Of a stretch of DNA of 64,000 nucleotides, positions 30,356 through 38,408 are shown in pieces. A program made the translations under genes and the position numbers. How positions within the stretch are numbered: position 1 is the first letter of the stretch; every line of letters begins with the position of its first letter. Source of the stretch: Chromobacterium violaceum ATCC 12472 (lineage in GTDB: Bacteria; Pseudomonadota; Gammaproteobacteria; Burkholderiales; Chromobacteriaceae). The notes below the pieces were generated by a model, which was given only the letters and a program-made list of their open reading frames with translations, was not told where the DNA came from and made no database searches. The stretch spans positions 248,001-312,000 of the forward strand of contig NC_005085.1 in NCBI RefSeq assembly GCF_000007705.1, read 5' to 3'.

Positions 30356-30620
30356 TATATTTATAAGGTTAGTAGTTGTTTTGTATGAAGCTATTTAAAT
30401 GCAGGTGCAGGCCAATGGGCGAGCTTATTTCTTTTGTGTAGCTAAAAGACAAGAAAAAGAGAGACTCAGCAGCACTGCACAATTCGGTCTCCCAAACCAC
30501 TGTAAGGAGTGACTATAACTTTGCTCAAGCAGACGCGGTTTGAACTTGGGTGATTGACGTTGCGTTGGCGATGATGGCTCTGCAATCATGAGCCATTGAA
30601 CGCAACCGGAGGCCTGACGC
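30356..30620. other. right end of the AT-rich islet, non-coding
   Basis: Composition moves back to GC-rich across about 30360-30560. No gene is supported: frames here are short and overlap. An imperfect A/T hairpin (TCTTTT/AAAAGA near 30430-30450) may end the HEPN transcript. A long hairpin at 30559-30606 abuts the next gene's ribosome site. No integrase, transposase or clear flanking repeat is visible. Confidence 0.5.
30559..30606 (+). other. long two-part hairpin before the 30621 gene
   Basis: Outer stem GTTGCGTT/AACGCAAC (30559-30566 with 30599-30606) and inner stem ATGGCTC/GAGCCAT (30574-30580 with 30590-30596), both perfect. It ends 1 nt before the GGAGG of the next gene (30608-30612), so folding could influence ribosome access. 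Confidence 0.55.
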
Positions 30621-30839
30621 ATGCAAACGTATCGATTCAACGTCTACGGCCATATCGTGGTGGCGGAGCGGCATGGCTCCGGCTGGCGGGCCTTTTTGCC
30701 CGACAACGACGGCAAGCGCCGGCCCGCCGATTTCGTCATTCCGGACTGGGTGACGGAAGACGGCCTGGCCCAGTATCTGGAAGACCTGTTTCACGAGAAC
30801 GCGACGCCGCGCAACGGCGATGTGACGCCGCTGGATTGA
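30621..30839 (+). CDS. small conserved protein, unknown function
   Basis: 72 aa, GGAGG 8 nt upstream. It begins MQTYRFNVYGHIVVAERHG and ends acidic. No cysteines, signal peptide or membrane segment. The pattern looks like a small beta-sheet protein of the uncharacterised DUF7661 kind, but I am not certain of the family. Confidence 0.6.
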   Translation: MQTYRFNVYGHIVVAERHGSGWRAFLPDNDGKRRPADFVIPDWVTEDGLAQYLEDLFHENATPRNGDVTPLD

Positions 30840-30910
30840 AAAGCGGCTGCGGGCGCGAAGCCGCATGCGTTGGCTTTGCCATGCTGGATTGATCGCAATA
30901 GGGAGAAACG

Positions 30911-31309
30911 ATGATCTATCCGATGTTCGCTTTGGTGCTGCTGACCATTTTCGTCGGCGTCCGCCTCGGCGCCGCCCGCTTCGCCAATGCCCGCTCGGGG
31001 AAGGTGAAGGGCAGCTATTACCGGCTGATGCAGGGCGACGCGCCGCCGGACGGCGAATTGAAGCTGGCGCGCAATTTCTCCAATCTGTTCGAGACGCCGG
31101 TGCTGTTCCACGTGTTCGGCGCCATCGTCATCGCCAAGAACCTGGCCGCGCCGCTGCCCCTGGCGCTGGCCTGGAGCTATGTCGCGCTGCGCGCGGTCCA
31201 CACCGCCATCCATCTTTCCTACAACCATCCGATCCACCGCTTCCTGGCCTTCCTGGCGTCCAACATCCTGCTGCTGGCGATGTGGGTCTGGCTGGCGGTG
31301 GTGCTGTAA
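30911..31309 (+). CDS. MAPEG-family membrane protein
   Basis: 132 aa with four membrane segments. The MAPEG pattern is clear: AARNFSNLFETPVLFH-like sequence (here ARNFSNLFETPVLFH) and YVALRAVHTAIHLSYNH. Eukaryotic relatives are glutathione transferases of eicosanoid metabolism; bacterial roles are mostly unknown. GGGAGAAAC precedes the ATG. Confidence 0.85.
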   Translation: MIYPMFALVLLTIFVGVRLGAARFANARSGKVKGSYYRLMQGDAPPDGELKLARNFSNLFETPVLFHVFGAIVIAKNLAAPLPLALAWSYVALRAVHTAIHLSYNHPIHRFLAFLASNILLLAMWVWLAVVL

Positions 31310-31336
31310 GCCGGCGGCGGGGCGCGATGCCTGGCG

Positions 31337-32254
31337 CTATTGCCCGGCGATAGCGATGATCTGCTCCTCCAGCCAGTCCAGACCGGGGTCGCCGCCACTG
31401 GCGGCGTGGCGAATCAGCGAGACGGTGAACGGCGGGATGTCGATCGGCGGCGGGCTGACGCGCAAGCCGTGGGCCTCGGCCCACTCTTCCGCCAGCGCTG
31501 CCGGCACGGTGGCCAGCAAGGGCAGGGCTTTCAGCAACGGCGGCAGCGAGGCGAAGCGGGCGGTGGTGTGGCTGACGACGCGGGACAGACCCTTTTCGGC
31601 CAGCATCCGGTCGACGATGCCTTGGCGCGCGCCGCGGTAGCTGACCAGCGCGTGCTCGCGCGCGAGGTAGTCGTCCAGCGTCAGCGGCGACGGCAGCGGC
31701 AGCCGTTCAGGGTGGTAGACGACGGCGAAGCCCATCGAGCGCAGCGGCCTGGTGTGTTGCCAGGCCGGGCCGGGCGCGAACACCGACACCCCCAGCTCCA
31801 TCCGGCCCTGCTCCAGCATCGCGCTGCCGCTGAACGGGTCGACGGCTTCCAGCGCGACGCTCAGGCCGGGCGCCAGCGCGCGCAGCCGGGGCAATAGCTT
31901 AGGCGCCAGCCAGATCTCCACCCAGTCGCTCATGCCCAGCGAGAACGCGCGCGCGGAACAGGCCGGCTCGAACGCGGGCTCGGCGAACAGCAGCGTCTGC
32001 AGCTGTTCCAGCAAGGGGGTCAGTTGGCCTTGCAAGGCCAGCGCCCGGGCGGTGGGCGCCATGCCTTGCGGCACCCGCACCAGCAATTCGTCGTCGAACA
32101 GCTCGCGCAGCCGGCCCAGCGCGCCGCTGACCGCCGGCTGGCCCAAGTGCAGGCAGGCGGCGGCGCGCGACACGCTGCGCTCGCGCAGCAGCACGGCGAG
32201 CGTGACCAGCAGGTTCAGGTCCACGCCGCGGAAATCTTTTTCCCTGATAGTCAT
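31337..32254 (-). CDS. LysR-family transcriptional regulator
   Basis: 305 aa from the ATG at 32254; three ATG codons are in tandem, and GGA is best spaced for this one. Winged-helix HTH at residues 8-67 (LLVTLAVLLRERSVSRAAACLHLGQPAVSG), then a substrate-binding-like effector domain. It is divergent from the metallo-beta-lactamase-fold gene at 32338, so probably its regulator from the 83-bp shared promoter. Confidence 0.9.
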   Translation of the reverse strand: MTIREKDFRGVDLNLLVTLAVLLRERSVSRAAACLHLGQPAVSGALGRLRELFDDELLVRVPQGMAPTARALALQGQLTPLLEQLQTLLFAEPAFEPACSARAFSLGMSDWVEIWLAPKLLPRLRALAPGLSVALEAVDPFSGSAMLEQGRMELGVSVFAPGPAWQHTRPLRSMGFAVVYHPERLPLPSPLTLDDYLAREHALVSYRGARQGIVDRMLAEKGLSRVVSHTTARFASLPPLLKALPLLATVPAALAEEWAEAHGLRVSPPPIDIPPFTVSLIRHAASGGDPGLDWLEEQIIAIAGQ

Positions 32255-32337
32255 CATCATTCCAATCGATTTGAATGTCATGGACGGCCGCTTCATCATC
32301 GGGGCACTTGAACGCCACGCCCGGAAAGGACCACCCC

Positions 32338-33360
32338 ATGCGCATCATCTCCGCACCATACCATGCCGCCGCCCGCGCCATCCGTCTGCTGCCCCTGGCC
32401 ATCGCCCTGGCGGGCGCCGCCGCCGCGCCGACGCATGCCGCCGAGCTGTCCCCGCCGCCGCAGGCGCGCGTCCAGGCCCCGGGTTTCTACCGGATGATGC
32501 TGGGCGCTTTCGAAGTGACCGCGCTGTCGGACGGCACGGTGACCATTCCGCTGGACCAACTGCTGCGCAACCCGCAGGCGGATACCGCGCGCCGCTTGGC
32601 GCAGGCTCACCTCGGCACGCAGGTTGAAACCTCGATCAACGCCTTCCTGATCCACACTGGCAGCCATCTGGTTCTGGTGGACACCGGGGCCGGCGACCTG
32701 TTCGGCCAGGCCGGCGGCAAGCTGCTGGACAGCATCCGCGCGGCCGGCTACCAGCCGGAGGACATCGACACGGTTTTGCTCACCCACATCCACGCCGATC
32801 ATTCCGGCGGCCTGACGCGCCAGGGCAAGCGGATGTTCCCCGCCGCCGACATCCGGGTGGACCAGCGGGACGTGGATTTCTGGCTGAATCCGGCCAATGC
32901 CGGCAAGGTAGCCAAGGAGGAGCGCCATGCCTTCGCCGACTCCGAGGCGGCGCTGCGGCCCTATATCGAAGCCGGCAGGTTGAAGCCGTTCGTCGGCGAG
33001 ACGGAGTTGCTGCCCGGCATCCGCGCGGCATCGGGCGCCGGGCATACCCCGGGGCACACGCTGTACCTGGTGGAAAGCGAAGGCAGGAAGCTGGTGCTGT
33101 GGGGCGATCTGATCCACGCGCAGGACGTGCAGTTCGCCAAGCCCGGCGTGACCATACGCTTCGACGTGGACGCCGCCGCCGCCGCCAAGCAGCGGCTGGC
33201 GCGGATGGACGAGGCGGCGGGCCAGGGCTGGCTGGTGGGCGCCGCCCACATCCGCTTCCCAGGCCTGGGCTATGTCAGCCGCGACGGCGCCGGCTACGCC
33301 TGGCAGCCTGTCCCTTACAGCCTGGCAGGCCTGAAGTCGGCGGCCGCGCCGGCGCGCTAG
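32338..33360 (+). CDS. exported metallo-beta-lactamase-fold hydrolase
   Basis: 340 aa. A signal peptide (hydrophobic 18-33, cleavage near THA-AE) sends it to the periplasm. The zinc motif is THIHADHSGG (H150, H152, D154, H155), with a further ligand in GHTPGH (H240) and the bridging Asp in LWGDLIH. It resembles the AHL-lactonase/quorum-quenching-like and arylsulfatase-like MBL groups. The substrate cannot be named. AAAGGA precedes the ATG. Confidence 0.88.
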   Translation: MRIISAPYHAAARAIRLLPLAIALAGAAAAPTHAAELSPPPQARVQAPGFYRMMLGAFEVTALSDGTVTIPLDQLLRNPQADTARRLAQAHLGTQVETSINAFLIHTGSHLVLVDTGAGDLFGQAGGKLLDSIRAAGYQPEDIDTVLLTHIHADHSGGLTRQGKRMFPAADIRVDQRDVDFWLNPANAGKVAKEERHAFADSEAALRPYIEAGRLKPFVGETELLPGIRAASGAGHTPGHTLYLVESEGRKLVLWGDLIHAQDVQFAKPGVTIRFDVDAAAAAKQRLARMDEAAGQGWLVGAAHIRFPGLGYVSRDGAGYAWQPVPYSLAGLKSAAAPAR

Positions 33361-33410
33361 CCTTATTTCAGATCAATGACGAGGGACGGGAGCGGCCGCA
33401 CAATGCGCAT

Positions 33411-33611
33411 ATGTCATCCTCCGTCCCCGGCACCGCCAAGAAGTTTCCCCTCCATCCCCGCCACCCCGAGCGCATCTGCTGGGGCTGCGACAAGTACTGT
33501 CCGGCCGCGGACATGGCCTGCGGCAACGGCAGCAGCCGCACCCAGCACCCGGCGGAGATCTTCGGCGACGGCTGGTTCGAACCGGAGGACGGCGCGGATA
33601 GGGAAGCGTAG
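33411..33611 (+). CDS. DUF3079 small zinc-ribbon-like protein
   Basis: 66 aa. The core KKFPLHPRHPERICWGCDKYC with AADMACGNGS and HPAEIFGDGW is the DUF3079 pattern, with four Cys that could bind a metal. Function unknown. The start has only a weak ribosome site. A bidirectional terminator follows. Confidence 0.75.
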   Translation: MSSSVPGTAKKFPLHPRHPERICWGCDKYCPAADMACGNGSSRTQHPAEIFGDGWFEPEDGADREA

Positions 33612-33638
33612 GCGCGGCGAATTCGCGCCGGCAATGAA

Positions 33639-33668
33639 AAACGGGACGCTCGGCGTCCCGTTTCTTTT
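33639..33668. terminator. bidirectional terminator between 33411 and 33681 genes
   Basis: A perfect 11-bp stem AAACGGGACGC/GCGTCCCGTTT with a 3-nt loop. T-rich tails occur on both strands. It serves two convergent genes. Confidence 0.9.
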
Positions 33669-33680
33669 GCGGCTTCGCGC

Positions 33681-34001
33681 TTAGCAGCGGCCTTTTTTCG
33701 CCTGTCCCGGCGGGCAGAAATTGCCGCGGTCGTGATGGTGGCGATGATGGCGGTGCTTGCGGTAGCTGCGATCTTCTTCGCGCGGTTCCGGCTTGCGGCC
33801 GTAATCGTGGCCGATGGCCGCGCCCGCGCCGCCGCCGACCGCGCCGCCGATGATGGCGCCGTTGCGGCCGCCGACAGCCTCGCCCACCGCCGCGCCCGCG
33901 GCGCCGCCCAGCGCGCCGCCGACGATGGTGGAGGTGTCCGCCTGGGCGGTGGCGGCCAATCCGGCCAAACTCAGCGAAATGATGACAAATGCGCGCTTCA
34001 T
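33681..34001 (-). CDS. glycine-zipper exported protein with His-rich tail
   Basis: 106 aa. The signal peptide ends at AQA-DT. Residues 26-66 are a glycine zipper (GGALGGAAGAAVGEAVGG repeats), likely membrane-inserting. A tail with about ten His (RKHRHHRHHHDRG) may bind metal. GGAG precedes the ATG. Role unknown; similar proteins act in envelope integrity. Confidence 0.8.
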   Translation of the reverse strand: MKRAFVIISLSLAGLAATAQADTSTIVGGALGGAAGAAVGEAVGGRNGAIIGGAVGGGAGAAIGHDYGRKPEPREEDRSYRKHRHHRHHHDRGNFCPPGQAKKGRC

Positions 34002-34181
34002 GCGGCTATCTCCAGTAAAAAACAGATGGACGCAGCATACTGGTTTGCGTGGCGGCCAACTGTATCAGATTGTTAGCGAATGTAATGCTTGCGTTGGCTG
34101 TCCGGCCGCCCGCCGCATCGCGTTGACGCGGCGGCGCGCGCTGCCGAGAATGGGGTTCTTACCTTTCCCGGGAGGGCTGCG

Positions 34182-35363
34182 ATGGCCGATCTGGCTACCT
34201 TGTGCCCCGGCGCGGCATGGCCGGACTACCAGGGCGGCGGGCTGCTCAACCTGATGCAGACGCTGAGCCTGGAACTGGGCGGACCCGACCTGGGCCACGC
34301 GCCGCTGACATCCGGCGCGCTGGCCGGCATCGGCAACCATCGCCATGTCTGCCTGATCCTGATCGACGGCCTGGGCGACGCCCAGCTGCGGCGGCTGGGT
34401 CCGGACAGCCGGCTGCGCGCGCTGCAGCGCGCGACGATCAGCAGCGTGTTTCCGCCGACCACGGCCGCGGCCGTCACCACGGTGCTGACCGGCCGCTCCC
34501 CGGCGGAACATGGGCTGATCGGCTGGCACCTGTTGCACGGCGAGGAAATCATCGCGCCCTTGCCGCTGTACGCCCGCCATCCGGCCGACGCCGGCGGACA
34601 GGAACAGCATCGCGCGGACACCTTGTACCGCGCGCGACCGATGTTCGACCGGCTGGCGCGGCCGGCGTTCCTTTACCTGCCGGATTTCATCGCTTATTCC
34701 CCGTGCAGCCGCCACCACGCCGGCCATGCGGAGCGCGTCGCCTATCGCGGGCTGGCCGACGGCTTCGCCCGGCTGGCGCGGCGGCTGGCGGATCCGCAGC
34801 CGGCCTTCCATTACCTGTACCTGCCGCAGCTGGACACGCTGATGCATGAACAGGGACCGGATTGCGACGCGGCGCGCGCGCTGCTGGCGGAAATCGACGC
34901 CGCATTCGCCGCCTTGCTGGACGAGGCCGGCCAGTGCGACGCCGCGGTGGCGGCCATCGCCGATCACGGCTTCGTCGCCGCGCCGGACGCTCAATGGCTG
35001 GACGTGGACGCCGATCCGGAGCTGTATGGCCTGCTGGCGCGGCCGCTGTCAGGCGAGACGCGGCTGGCCTACTGCCACGCGAAGCCGGGCAGCGCCGCGC
35101 GTTTCATCGAGCTGGCGCGGCAACGCCTGGGCCACGCCTGTTGGGTGGTGGAGGGCAGCGAGCTGCGGACTTCCGGCGTGTTTGGGCCGGGGCCGGCGCA
35201 TCCGGACCTGGCGCGCCGCTGCGGCGACGCGGTGCTGATCGCCAAGTCGGGCTGGAACCTGCGCGACACGCTGCCGGGCGAGAAGACGTTGCGCCTCGCC
35301 GGCGTCCATGCCGGCGTCCACCCGGACGAGCAGGCGATTCCGCTGATCGTCTACCGGGGTTGA
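34182..35363 (+). CDS. type I phosphodiesterase / nucleotide pyrophosphatase family protein
   Basis: 393 aa, start fixed by GGAGG 6 nt before the ATG at 34182. Alkaline-phosphatase superfamily: the metal Asp lies in CLILIDGLGD, the Thr nucleophile in SSVFPPTTAAAVTTVLTG, further metal ligands in LYLPQLDTLMHEQG and AIADHGF. It has no signal peptide, so is probably cytoplasmic. It should hydrolyse a phosphodiester or phosphonate; the substrate is not identifiable. Confidence 0.85.
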   Translation: MADLATLCPGAAWPDYQGGGLLNLMQTLSLELGGPDLGHAPLTSGALAGIGNHRHVCLILIDGLGDAQLRRLGPDSRLRALQRATISSVFPPTTAAAVTTVLTGRSPAEHGLIGWHLLHGEEIIAPLPLYARHPADAGGQEQHRADTLYRARPMFDRLARPAFLYLPDFIAYSPCSRHHAGHAERVAYRGLADGFARLARRLADPQPAFHYLYLPQLDTLMHEQGPDCDAARALLAEIDAAFAALLDEAGQCDAAVAAIADHGFVAAPDAQWLDVDADPELYGLLARPLSGETRLAYCHAKPGSAARFIELARQRLGHACWVVEGSELRTSGVFGPGPAHPDLARRCGDAVLIAKSGWNLRDTLPGEKTLRLAGVHAGVHPDEQAIPLIVYRG

Positions 35364-35434
35364 GCGGCACATTTTCGCAAGCGTAGGCGGGCGGGCCGCC
35401 GCAGAATGGCCGCAATGTTTTCCGGACATCGCCG

Positions 35435-36232
35435 ATGCAGACCCAACTACGCAGGCCCGCTCCAGGGCTTGAACCCTGGATACACAGTTTTCGCCGCTAT
35501 CGTTTCGAGCCATCCGATCCCCAGGTTTTGACGCTGTTGCCCGGCACCGGCGCGGAATTGTGGCTGGGCGAGGACGGCGCGGCCGGCTTGCTGTGCTTTC
35601 GCAGGCGCATCCAGCGGATCGCGCGCCCGGCGCTGCCGGTCTTCGCCGTACGCTTCCGCGCTGGCGCCTTGCCGCAGCTTTGCTCGCTTCCGCTGTCGCT
35701 GCTGGTGGACCGCGTCACGCCGCCCGCGCGCGCGTGGCCAGAGGCGGGCGGCTTGTGGGCGCGCATGGCGCGGGCGGATTTCGATGCGCAATGCGAGATG
35801 GCTGGCCGTTTCCTGCGCGGACGGCTGCGGCCGGAGCCCGAGCTGGAGCGGATGCGGCATCTGGCGCGGCAGATATTCGCCGACAGCGCCGTTTTCGCGC
35901 TGGGCGAATACGCGGTGGAGAAGGGCGTGGACCGTTGCGGCTTGTCCCGCCGCTTCCATGCCAGCCAGGGCGTGAGCGCCAAGCTCTATCACCGGCTGTG
36001 CCGGTTCGAGAAATTCCTGCGCGACGCGGCGTTCCAGCCGCGGCCGGCCTTGGCCGGGCTGGCCTGCGAGCATGGCTATTGCGACCAGTCCCATCTGCAT
36101 CGCGACGCGCTGGCCTTCGCTGGACAGCCGCCGGCGCGTTTGCTGCGCGATCCGGCGCTGTCCTTGTTCTATTCCCCGTTGGCCGGCGCTCAGGCCAGTT
36201 CGTCGCCGGAGCGATGGCCGAGCAAGGGGTGA
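35435..36232 (+). CDS. AraC-family transcriptional regulator
   Basis: 265 aa. The N-terminal 120 residues form a ligand domain of the DUF6597 kind (PGTGAELWLG, FAVRFRAGALPQLC). The C-terminal two-helix-turn-helix AraC domain spans about 140-240, ending with ACEHGYCDQSHLHRDALAFAG. The 3' end overlaps the convergent gene at 36190 by 43 bp. Confidence 0.85.
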   Translation: MQTQLRRPAPGLEPWIHSFRRYRFEPSDPQVLTLLPGTGAELWLGEDGAAGLLCFRRRIQRIARPALPVFAVRFRAGALPQLCSLPLSLLVDRVTPPARAWPEAGGLWARMARADFDAQCEMAGRFLRGRLRPEPELERMRHLARQIFADSAVFALGEYAVEKGVDRCGLSRRFHASQGVSAKLYHRLCRFEKFLRDAAFQPRPALAGLACEHGYCDQSHLHRDALAFAGQPPARLLRDPALSLFYSPLAGAQASSSPERWPSKG

Positions 36233-36492
36233 GGATCGAAGCGCACCGCGCCGACGGCGGCCAGCTTGCCGACCGCGGCGGCGACGATGGCGACGCCCTG
36301 ATGGCCGAAGCCGCCGCATAGCTCGATGGCGGCGCAGCCTTGTTCAGCCAGTTCGCGGGCGACTTCGCCGGCCTGGCGGTAGCTGGAGACGGCGAGGGTG
36401 AGGACCTCCACTTCCGGCGTAGCGGTCGTGGATCGATGGCGTTGAGGGTCGCCATGCGGGGCGATGAAGATAAAGGCGGCTTTCAGGGCCAT
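36190..36492 (-). CDS. DUF6506-family small protein
   Basis: 100 aa from the ATG at 36492, with AAGGAA upstream. The sequence FIFIAPHGDPQRHRST followed by a short alpha/beta body with ELCGGFGHQG matches small proteins called DUF6506. No catalytic assignment is possible. It overlaps the end of the AraC gene on the other strand. Confidence 0.7.
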   Translation of the reverse strand: MALKAAFIFIAPHGDPQRHRSTTATPEVEVLTLAVSSYRQAGEVARELAEQGCAAIELCGGFGHQGVAIVAAAVGKLAAVGAVRFDPHPLLGHRSGDELA

Positions 36493-36631
36493 GGCGGTTT
36501 CCTTCTCTGTGCGTGAAAACCTGAGCTTAAGCGGCGCCTCGCCCTGGCATCTTGGAAAAACGTGCGGCCGCCGGCATGGATATTTCAATGGAATAATGCC
36601 GGTGCTATGCTGTTTTGTTTGGGGAGGCGGC

Positions 36632-36751
36632 ATGAGGCACAGGATCGTAGCTGCCGCGATCCTCAGACATGAAAGTAGGATTCTTCCATTGCTGGCTGGG
36701 TATCTACGATTTCGAGGTGGCGCCGGCCTGCGGAGGATGGCGTTCAATTGA
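36632..36751 (+). pseudogene. possible NUDIX hydrolase N-terminal remnant
   Basis: GGGGAGG directly precedes an ATG opening MRHRIVAAAILRHESRILPL, which looks like the first strands of a NUDIX hydrolase. The frame stops after 39 codons and no NUDIX box follows. Either a relic or a chance short frame. Confidence 0.25.
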
Positions 36752-36770
36752 AATGGGAGAAATCAAGCAG

Positions 36771-37175
36771 ATGGCTTTGACTGCATTGAATCCAGACACG
36801 GTGTTTGACAGCCTGCAATATGGCTTCAGCCAAGCTGTGGCGGTGCCGGCGATGGCGCGGCGCCTGTTGTTGTCTGGCCAGGTAGGCGTGGATCGCGAAG
36901 AGAACACGGTAGCGCCGGATCTGGCGGGACAGACCGAGCAGGCGCTGGATAATATCGAGCGGGTATTGGCGGCGGCGGGTGGCCGGATGGATCAGGTGGC
37001 GATGCTGCGCATCTATATCGCCGAATCTGCCCGGCACGAACAGCAGGTTATCGCTGATGCGTTGCGCGCTCGTTTTCCCCGCAATCCGCCCGCCAGTTCA
37101 TGGATTCTGGTCAGCGGCTTGTCGTTGCCGGAATGGTTGATAGAAATCGAAGCCGAGGCGGTTTTGCCTGGCTGA
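36771..37175 (+). CDS. RidA/YjgF-family protein lacking the catalytic arginine
   Basis: 134 aa from the ATG at 36771; an ATG at 36753 is also possible. The N-terminus ALNPDTVFDSLQYGFSQAV and the end LIEIEAEAVLPG are RidA-like. At the position of the substrate-binding Arg (R105 in E. coli RidA, in an ARS motif) the sequence reads PASSWI, so the Arg is absent. This suggests it is not an enamine/imine deaminase but a related Rid protein of unknown use. Confidence 0.8.
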   Translation: MALTALNPDTVFDSLQYGFSQAVAVPAMARRLLLSGQVGVDREENTVAPDLAGQTEQALDNIERVLAAAGGRMDQVAMLRIYIAESARHEQQVIADALRARFPRNPPASSWILVSGLSLPEWLIEIEAEAVLPG

Positions 37176-37191
37176 TGCCGTGGAGGGCGCG

Positions 37192-37482
37192 ATGTTTCCC
37201 CTGATTGTGACCTTGGAAGCGAAAACAGAGGCCGATGTGCCGGCCATCGCCGCCGCGCTGGCGCGGATGCGGCCGCGGTGCCTGGCCGAGCCCGGCTGCC
37301 TGCTGTGGGAGGCCTACCATTCCGAGGCCGATCCCAAGGTGTTCGTGCTGGTCGAGCATTGGCAAAGCCGCGCGCATTGGGAGGCGCATGGCAAGCTGGA
37401 CGCGATCCAGACCATTTATTTGCCCGAGGTGCTGCCGCGCGCGCGCCGCGCCGCGCATCCGTCGGTTCGGCTGGGCGGTTGA
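37192..37482 (+). CDS. ABM-domain (antibiotic biosynthesis monooxygenase-like) protein
   Basis: 96 aa, GGAGG 5 nt before the ATG at 37192. A short ferredoxin-like fold: LARMRPRCLAEPGCLLWEAY, then VFVLVEHWQSRAHWEAHGK. These act as small quinol monooxygenases or heme-degrading enzymes in some hosts. Here only the fold is supported. It lies 16 bp after the Rid gene, so is probably in one transcript through 38976. Confidence 0.8.
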   Translation: MFPLIVTLEAKTEADVPAIAAALARMRPRCLAEPGCLLWEAYHSEADPKVFVLVEHWQSRAHWEAHGKLDAIQTIYLPEVLPRARRAAHPSVRLGG

Positions 37483-37506
37483 AACCGCATTTGAGGGAGC
37501 ATGCAG

Positions 37507-37860
37507 ATGCTGGACAAGTCATGCGCCGAAGAACTGGCGCGGGAATGGATAGACGCCTGGAACAGCCATGACCTGGCGCGCATCCTGGCGCATTACCGCG
37601 ACGATTTCGAAATGAGCTCGCCCTATATCGCCGAGCTGGCCGGCGAGCCGTCCGGCCGGCTGCAAGGCAAGCCGGCGGTGGCCGCCTACTGGGCCGAGGC
37701 GCTGCGGCGGCTGCCCGACCTGCGTTTCGAGCATCTGGCCACGCTGACCGGCGCGGATTCGCTGACGATACATTACCGCGGCGCGCGCGGCCTGGCGGCC
37801 GAGGTGCTGTGGCTGGACGAGGCCGGCAAAATCCGGCGGGCGGCGGCGCATTACCAATGA
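37507..37860 (+). CDS. NTF2/SnoaL-like protein
   Basis: 117 aa from the ATG at 37507, with GGGAG 8 nt upstream; the ATG at 37501 is too close to it. REWIDAWNSHDLARILAHYRD, with EMSSPYI after it, is typical of NTF2-like fold proteins. Substrate unknown. Its stop overlaps the next gene's start (ATGA). Confidence 0.75.
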   Translation: MLDKSCAEELAREWIDAWNSHDLARILAHYRDDFEMSSPYIAELAGEPSGRLQGKPAVAAYWAEALRRLPDLRFEHLATLTGADSLTIHYRGARGLAAEVLWLDEAGKIRRAAAHYQ

Positions 37861-38408
37861 CGGAGCGCTTGCCCAACCGGGTGTTGATCGTCGGCGGCAG
37901 CGGCGCCGGCAAGAGCACGCTGGCGACCCGCTTGGCCGCAGTCTCCGGCGTGCCGCTGGCGGAGCTGGACGCCTGGTTCTGGGGGCCGGGCTGGACGCGG
38001 CGCGAAGCGTTTTCCGCCGAGGTGGCGGCGCTGGCGGCGCAGCCGCGCTGGGTGGCGGAAGGCAGCTACGCGTCCGCGCTGCGGACGCTGCTGCCGCGGG
38101 CGGAGCTGGTGGTCTGGCTGGACTACCCGCGGCCTTTGCAGGCCTGGCGCATCGTACGGCGCAGCCTGCGGCGGGCCTGGCAGCGGGAGACGCTGGCGCA
38201 CGGCAACCGCGAAACCTTGCGCGGCGCGCTGTTCTCGCGCGATTCGCTGCTGCTGTGGATGTGGCGGGGCCATGGCAAGCGCCGCGCCGAGCTGTCCGCC
38301 CTGCGCGCCGCCTGTCCGGCGTCGTGGCAAGTCTTTCGCGCCCCGGCGCAAACCGCGCGCTGGCTGAACGGGCTTATCTTGCCGGAAGGCGATGGGCGGC
38401 ATGATTGA
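37857..38408 (+). CDS. P-loop kinase of the adenylate-kinase-like (topology modulation) group
   Basis: 183 aa. Walker A GGSGAGKST near residue 12. The sequence VPLAELDAWFWGPGWTRR and the LVVWLDYPRPLQAWRIVRR region match small P-loop proteins named topology modulation or FlaR-like, predicted nucleoside or shikimate-type kinases. It is translationally coupled to both neighbours. No proven substrate. Confidence 0.75.
   Translation: MTERLPNRVLIVGGSGAGKSTLATRLAAVSGVPLAELDAWFWGPGWTRREAFSAEVAALAAQPRWVAEGSYASALRTLLPRAELVVWLDYPRPLQAWRIVRRSLRRAWQRETLAHGNRETLRGALFSRDSLLLWMWRGHGKRRAELSALRAACPASWQVFRAPAQTARWLNGLILPEGDGRHD

Noticed and set aside
31100-31115. TGTTCCACGTGTTCGG as a fourth parS site
   Set aside because: Only the left half matches. 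The right half lacks GGAAC, and it lies in the MAPEG coding sequence.
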